DNA of 64,000 nt from Kiloniellaceae bacterium (GTDB taxonomy: Bacteria; Pseudomonadota; Alphaproteobacteria; Kiloniellales; J153), in assembly GCA_021776115.1 (NCBI GenBank), contig JAJFGN010000004.1, forward strand, positions 62,001 through 126,000, written 5' to 3'. Below, in pieces: positions 59,353-64,000 of the stretch; position 1 is the first letter of the stretch; the number at the start of each line of letters is the position of its first letter. The position numbers and the translations under genes were made by a program. A model generated the notes under the pieces. It was not told the origin of the DNA and made no database searches. It was given only the letters and a program-made list of their open reading frames with translations.

Positions 59353-60378
59353 GTGCCACGCCTATCCGTCCTCGACCAGTCCATCGCCACCACCGGCCGC
59401 CCACATGGGGCCGCGATCCGCGATACCCTGGCGCTCGCACACCTCTGCGACGGGCTCGGCTACGACCGTTTCTGGGTCTCGGAGCACCACAATCATCCGA
59501 CCATCCTGGGTACGGCCCCGGAAATCCTGATCGCCGCCATCGCCGCGACCACCCAGCGCATCCGGGTCGGCGCGGCCGGCATCATGTTGCCGCACTATTC
59601 CACTTTCAAGGTGGCGGAGCAGTTCCGTGTACTCGATGCCCTAGCGCCGGGCCGGATCGATCTGGGCCTCGGCCGCGCGCCAGGCTCGGACGGACGCACC
59701 GCCTTCGCGCTCAATCCCATGGCGAACGAGCGCCCGGCCCAGTTCCCGGCCGACGTGCGCGACCTGATGGCCTGGGTCAGCGCCGCGCCCCTGCCCGAGG
59801 GGCATCCCTTCGCCAGTCTGCGCGCCTTTCCCCAGGGCGAGAGCGTGCCGGAGATATGGTTGCTGGGCAGTTCCGACTACGGCGCCCAGGTCGCGGCCCA
59901 TTTCGGCCTGCCTTATTGTTTCGCCTGGTTTTTCACCGACGGGCGCGGCGGACCCGAGGCGCTCAAGCTCTATCGCGATGGATACCAGCCCAGCGAGCGC
60001 CACCCGGCGCCGCACGCCGCACTCTGTGTCTGGGCGCTTGCCGCCGAGACGCGGGAGGAGGCGGAATATCACTACGCCTCGCGCGCCAAATGGCAGCTCT
60101 ATCGCAACCAGGGCATCTTCGGCCCGCTCGACCCGCCCGATGCCGCTTTAGCTCACCCCTACACCGACGCCGAGGCGGCACGCATTGAAGACCTGAAAGA
60201 GCGCGCCTTCATCGGCACCGGCCCCGAAGTGGCGGCGCGCATCCGAAACCTGGCGAGCGAACTGGATATCCAAGAGATTGCCGTCGTCACCTGGGCGACC
60301 GACGAGGCCGCGCGCCGGCGCAGCTATGAGATTCTGGCAAAAGAGTTTGGCTTGGGCACAACGGCCCAAAAGACTTAG
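59353..60378 (+). CDS. LLM class (luciferase-like) flavin-dependent oxidoreductase
   Basis: YDRFWVSEHHNHPTILGTAPEILIAAIAATTQRIRVGAAGIMLPHYSTFKVAEQFRVLDALAPGRIDLGLGRAPGSD; GTG start. Confidence 0.93.
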   Translation: MPRLSVLDQSIATTGRPHGAAIRDTLALAHLCDGLGYDRFWVSEHHNHPTILGTAPEILIAAIAATTQRIRVGAAGIMLPHYSTFKVAEQFRVLDALAPGRIDLGLGRAPGSDGRTAFALNPMANERPAQFPADVRDLMAWVSAAPLPEGHPFASLRAFPQGESVPEIWLLGSSDYGAQVAAHFGLPYCFAWFFTDGRGGPEALKLYRDGYQPSERHPAPHAALCVWALAAETREEAEYHYASRAKWQLYRNQGIFGPLDPPDAALAHPYTDAEAARIEDLKERAFIGTGPEVAARIRNLASELDIQEIAVVTWATDEAARRRSYEILAKEFGLGTTAQKT

Positions 60379-60417
60379 ACTCGCCGTCTTCAAGAAACTT
60401 CAATCAGAGGCGCAGAT

Positions 60418-60876
60418 ATGAATACAGGTCGCTGGCAAGTCTATCTATCGGGAGAAATCCACACCGATTGGCGCGACCGGATTCGCGCCGGGGTCGAGGC
60501 CGCGGGTTTGCCTGTGGACCTCCTGGCGCCCAACACCGACCACGACAGTAGCGACAGGTGCGGCGTCGCCATTCTGGGCGAGGAGCAGACGCCCTTTTGG
60601 CAGGACCATAAGGGCGCCAAGCTCAATGCAATCCGCACCCGCGCTTTATTGGCGCAAGCCGACGTGGTTGTGGTGCGCTTTGGCGACAAATACAAGCAGT
60701 GGAACGCCGCCTTCGATGCTGGCTATGCGGCCGCTCTGGGGAAATCAATTATCACGCTGCGCGACCCAGCACTGACTCATGCGATGAAAGAGGTCGATGC
60801 CGCCGCCCTGGCCGTGGCGGAGACGCCGCAGCAGGTCGTGAAGCTGCTTGCCTACACCATCGACGGCACTCTATGA
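60418..60876 (+). CDS. YtoQ family protein
   Basis: WQVYLSGEIHTDWRDRI...LLAPNTDHDSSDRCGVAILG...DVVVVRFGDKYKQWNAAFDAGYAAALGKSIITL. Confidence 0.88.
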   Translation: MNTGRWQVYLSGEIHTDWRDRIRAGVEAAGLPVDLLAPNTDHDSSDRCGVAILGEEQTPFWQDHKGAKLNAIRTRALLAQADVVVVRFGDKYKQWNAAFDAGYAAALGKSIITLRDPALTHAMKEVDAAALAVAETPQQVVKLLAYTIDGTL

Positions 60877-60880
60877 GGGA

Positions 60881-62137
60881 TCAGGTGCTGCCCGTCAGCG
60901 CGAGAGTTTGCGCCAAGCCAAAAACTTCTTGCGGCTCGGCAATGCCTTTGAGGGCATGATTGCCTAGCGACGTAAAGCGGGGCGGGGCTAGGCGCGCAAT
61001 CTCGCCGGACACCAGGATGGACCGCTCGAGCGGCGCAGAGAGGGTTTCCATCCGGCACACCATGTTGACGGCCGGCCCTATGACGGTGAAATCCAAACGA
61101 TCGGCCGCCCCGATATTGCCGTACATTACGTCACCGATATGAACGGCGATGCCGCATTCGATCGGCGCCTGACCGACGGTTCGGCGTACCGAATTCAGGG
61201 CCGCGATCGCCGAGACCGCTTCTTCCGCCGCGCCGATGGCGGCTTCTAGCGAGTTACACTCTGTCGCATCGTCGGCATCGCAGGCGAAGATGGCGAGCAT
61301 GGCATCGCCGACGAATTTTAGAATTTCGCCGCCCCGCGCCGTGACCGGTCCGGCCATGCAATCGAAATAGGTATTAAGCAGCTCGATGACCCGAGCCAAA
61401 GGCTCGGTTTGCGACAGGGCGGTAAAGCCGCGCAGGTCGCAGAACCAGAGAATGGCGTGGACGACCTCGCCGTCGCCACGGCGGATCGTGCCGTTGAAAA
61501 TGCGCTCGCCCGTATTCGGGCCGACATAGGTGCTGAGCAAATCGCGCGCCGTCCGCCGGGTTTGCTGCAGTTCTATGAGGGTGGAGAACGCGGGCAAGAC
61601 CGCGTCGAACAGGGCTAGGTCGTCGTCGTCGAATCCTTCCGGTCGCCGCGTCGCCAAGCTGACCGCATTGGTCACTTCATTCGCGAATGGCAGGGGCATG
61701 ATCGCGTAGTCGGTAAAGCCACGCTGGGCCAAGTCATCCAGAATCGAATAGCCGGATGGGCCGTCCGGGCTATTCAGGCGGCGGCGTATCGATACTCCAT
61801 TCTCGAAAACCGGTCGCACGGGGGAGGCGACATAGGACGCATTGTCGCGGGCGCTATACCGATAGCCCATCTCAGTTGTTCCGGCGGCTTCCGCGTCCCA
61901 CACGAAGCTGCGGGCGGCTAGCTGCGGATGAAGCTGCTGGATATGAAGGCTGGCCCGGTCCAAAGGCAGTCCGGCGTCGCACAGGCGGCGGGCGAAACTG
62001 TCGATCAGGGACGTCATACGGTTAGCCCGCAGCCGCTCCTCGCCGAGCAGCCAATCGACGATCGGCCGTGCCCGGGTCTGTACGTCGTCCAGCTTTGAGG
62101 GAATATTGCCGGCCAATCCGGCCGCAATCGGATTCAT
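60881..62137 (-). CDS. Class III adenylate/guanylate cyclase domain protein
   Basis: ILWFCDLRGFTALSQTEP...GGEILKFVGDAMLAIF...CGIAVHIGDVMYGNIGAADRLDFTVIGPAVN. Confidence 0.92.
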   Translation of the reverse strand: MNPIAAGLAGNIPSKLDDVQTRARPIVDWLLGEERLRANRMTSLIDSFARRLCDAGLPLDRASLHIQQLHPQLAARSFVWDAEAAGTTEMGYRYSARDNASYVASPVRPVFENGVSIRRRLNSPDGPSGYSILDDLAQRGFTDYAIMPLPFANEVTNAVSLATRRPEGFDDDDLALFDAVLPAFSTLIELQQTRRTARDLLSTYVGPNTGERIFNGTIRRGDGEVVHAILWFCDLRGFTALSQTEPLARVIELLNTYFDCMAGPVTARGGEILKFVGDAMLAIFACDADDATECNSLEAAIGAAEEAVSAIAALNSVRRTVGQAPIECGIAVHIGDVMYGNIGAADRLDFTVIGPAVNMVCRMETLSAPLERSILVSGEIARLAPPRFTSLGNHALKGIAEPQEVFGLAQTLALTGST

Positions 62138-62264
62138 AGTCCGTGCCTTTGCCCGGCTACGCGGCCGATCCAGAATTCAGAGTTCGTCATCCAAGAGTAT
62201 TTGGGTTTCCATCTCGTTAGCACAAGACTGGGGGTCGGATTTGGGCCTTTCCTTCCCCATAGCC

Positions 62265-64000
62265 TCAAGCCCGCCTACGCCGTTTTCTGCGGCTAGGCAG
62301 GTAGGGCGCCAGGAACTGCCCGGTATAGCTGCCGGGCGTGGCGGCCACATCCTCCGGCGGGCCGGCGGCTACGATTTGCCCGCCCTTGTCACCGCCGTCG
62401 GGGCCCAAGTCCACGATCCAGTCGGCGGTTTTGATGACTTCGAGGTTATGCTCGATGACAAGGACCGTGTTGCCTTGTTCGACCAGGGCCTGCAGGACCT
62501 CCAGCAGCTTGCGCACATCCTCGAAATGCAGGCCCGTGGTCGGCTCGTCCAGGATATAGAGCGTCTGCCCGGTGGAGCGGCGCGAGAGCTCCTTGGCCAG
62601 TTTGACCCGCTGAGCCTCGCCGCCGGAAAGGGTCGTGGCCGCCTGGCCAACGTGGATGTAACCCAGACCGACCCGGCGCAGGGTCTCCATCTTGTTACGG
62701 ATCGCCGGCACCGCCTTGAAGAGCACAGCCCCCTCATCGACCGTCATGTCGAGAACGTCGGCGATGCTCTTGCCCTTGAAGGTCACCTCCAGGGTTTCCC
62801 GGTTATACCGCTTACCCTTGCAGACATCGCATTGCACATAAACGTCGGGCAGGAAGTGCATCTCGATCTTGATGAGGCCGTCGCCCTCGCACGCCTCGCA
62901 GCGCCCACCCTTGACGTTGAAGGAAAACCGCCCTGGCTTGTAGCCGCGCGTGCCGGCTTCCGGCAGGCCCGCGAACCAATCGCGGATCGGCGTGAAGGCG
63001 CCGGTGTAGGTCGCCGGGTTGGAACGCGGCGTGCGCCCGATCGGCGACTGATCGATGTCGATCACCTTGTCCAGAAACTCCAGGCCTTCGATGGCGTCGT
63101 GCTTGCCGGGCTGGCTGCGCGCATTATGAAGGCGGCGGGCGATGGCCTTATAAAGGGTCTCGATAATCAGGGTCGATTTGCCACTACCCGATACCCCGGT
63201 CACGCAGGTCATGGTGCCGAGCGGGATCTCCACCGTCAGGTTACGCAGGTTGTGTTCCTTGGCGCCCTGGATCGTGATCTTCTGGCCTTGGTGACCGGGC
63301 CGGCGTTGGGCCGGAACCTCGATCCGGCGCGCGCCGGTCAGGTATTGCGCGGTTAGACTTTCCGGCACCTTCAAGACCGCCTCCGGCACGCCGGCGGCGA
63401 TCACTTGACCGCCATGTCTGCCCGCGCGCGGCCCCATATCCACCAGGTAGTCGGCGCTGCGAATCGCCTCCTCGTCGTGCTCGACCACGATCACGGTGTT
63501 CCCCAGATCGCGCAGGCGCTTCAGAGTCTCCAAGAGGCGCGCGTTGTCGCGCTGGTGCAGGCCAATGGAGGGCTCGTCCAGCACATAAAGCACGCCGGTC
63601 AGGCCCGACCCGATCTGCGAGGCCAGGCGGATCCGCTGACTTTCCCCACCCGAGAGCGTACCCGAACCGCGCGACAGCGTGAGATATTCCAGTCCTACAT
63701 CAACCAGGAAGCGCAAGCGTTCGTTGATCTCTTTCAGAATCCGCTCCGCGATCTCGCGGTGCTGCGGGCGCAACCGTTCGGCAAGCCCGGCGAACCAGCG
63801 CGCCGACTCGGCCACCGACATCTCGGCGATCTCACTTACGTGCCGGCCGTCGATCTTGACCGCCAAGGCTTCCGGCTTCAGCCGATAACCGCCGCAGGCC
63901 GCGCAAGCCTTATTGGCCTGATAGCGCGACAGCTCGTCGCGGATCCAGTCGCTGTCGGTCTCGCGCCAGCGCCGCTCCATGTTCGGTAACACGCCCTCGA
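62265..64000 (-). CDS. uvrA: Excinuclease ABC subunit A (C-terminal part; runs off right edge)
   Basis: [73 protein letters not shown]. Confidence 0.97.
   Translation of the reverse strand, partial: EGVLPNMERRWRETDSDWIRDELSRYQANKACAACGGYRLKPEALAVKIDGRHVSEIAEMSVAESARWFAGLAERLRPQHREIAERILKEINERLRFLVDVGLEYLTLSRGSGTLSGGESQRIRLASQIGSGLTGVLYVLDEPSIGLHQRDNARLLETLKRLRDLGNTVIVVEHDEEAIRSADYLVDMGPRAGRHGGQVIAAGVPEAVLKVPESLTAQYLTGARRIEVPAQRRPGHQGQKITIQGAKEHNLRNLTVEIPLGTMTCVTGVSGSGKSTLIIETLYKAIARRLHNARSQPGKHDAIEGLEFLDKVIDIDQSPIGRTPRSNPATYTGAFTPIRDWFAGLPEAGTRGYKPGRFSFNVKGGRCEACEGDGLIKIEMHFLPDVYVQCDVCKGKRYNRETLEVTFKGKSIADVLDMTVDEGAVLFKAVPAIRNKMETLRRVGLGYIHVGQAATTLSGGEAQRVKLAKELSRRSTGQTLYILDEPTTGLHFEDVRKLLEVLQALVEQGNTVLVIEHNLEVIKTADWIVDLGPDGGDKGGQIVAAGPPEDVAATPGSYTGQFLAPYLPSRRKRRRRA

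Noticed and set aside
62106-63356. 416-aa plus-strand ORF
   Set aside because: Antisense to uvrA; shadow ORF.
60881-64000. Possible defence island formed by cyclase and uvrA
   Set aside because: The cyclase is a standard class III family protein and uvrA is housekeeping; no nuclease, effector or sensor proteins of a CBASS/Pycsar type are present.

Overview
This is a GC-rich, densely coding chromosomal window, most likely from a Rhodospirillales-type alphaproteobacterium. That placement is inferred from conserved gene order: pcm-tolC-popZ-valS; dgt-argS-SPOR-nagZ-site-2 protease-scpA-scpB; tatABC-serS-surE-pcm-LysM/M23; yajC-secD-secF. Most of the window is ordinary housekeeping sequence. It also holds a five-component oligopeptide-type ABC operon, two tRNAs (Asn-GTT, Cys-GCA), and partial CDSs at both edges (AlaX-like editing protein at the left, uvrA at the right). 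The regions that stand out are: (1) a secreted mosaic protein, with an N-terminal secreted domain, a thrombospondin type-3 Ca2+-binding repeat and an uninterrupted left-handed beta-helix of about 12 coils at exact 18-residue periodicity, followed directly by an STN-like plus HEAT-repeat secreted protein and preceded by a strikingly AT-rich promoter region; (2) a 265-bp MITE-like element with perfect 33-bp terminal inverted repeats, TA ends and two internal multi-hairpin arms, between a DUF815 ATPase gene and yajC; (3) an orphan flavin-dependent halogenase with the catalytic Lys and Glu motifs retained; (4) a VPEP-CTERM exosortase-type substrate with no exosortase in the window; (5) four tandem degenerate 18-nt repeats upstream of pcm; (6) small membrane-protein ORFs that a standard gene caller could miss. 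All identifications come from reading the sequence and motif recall. No database searches were run.
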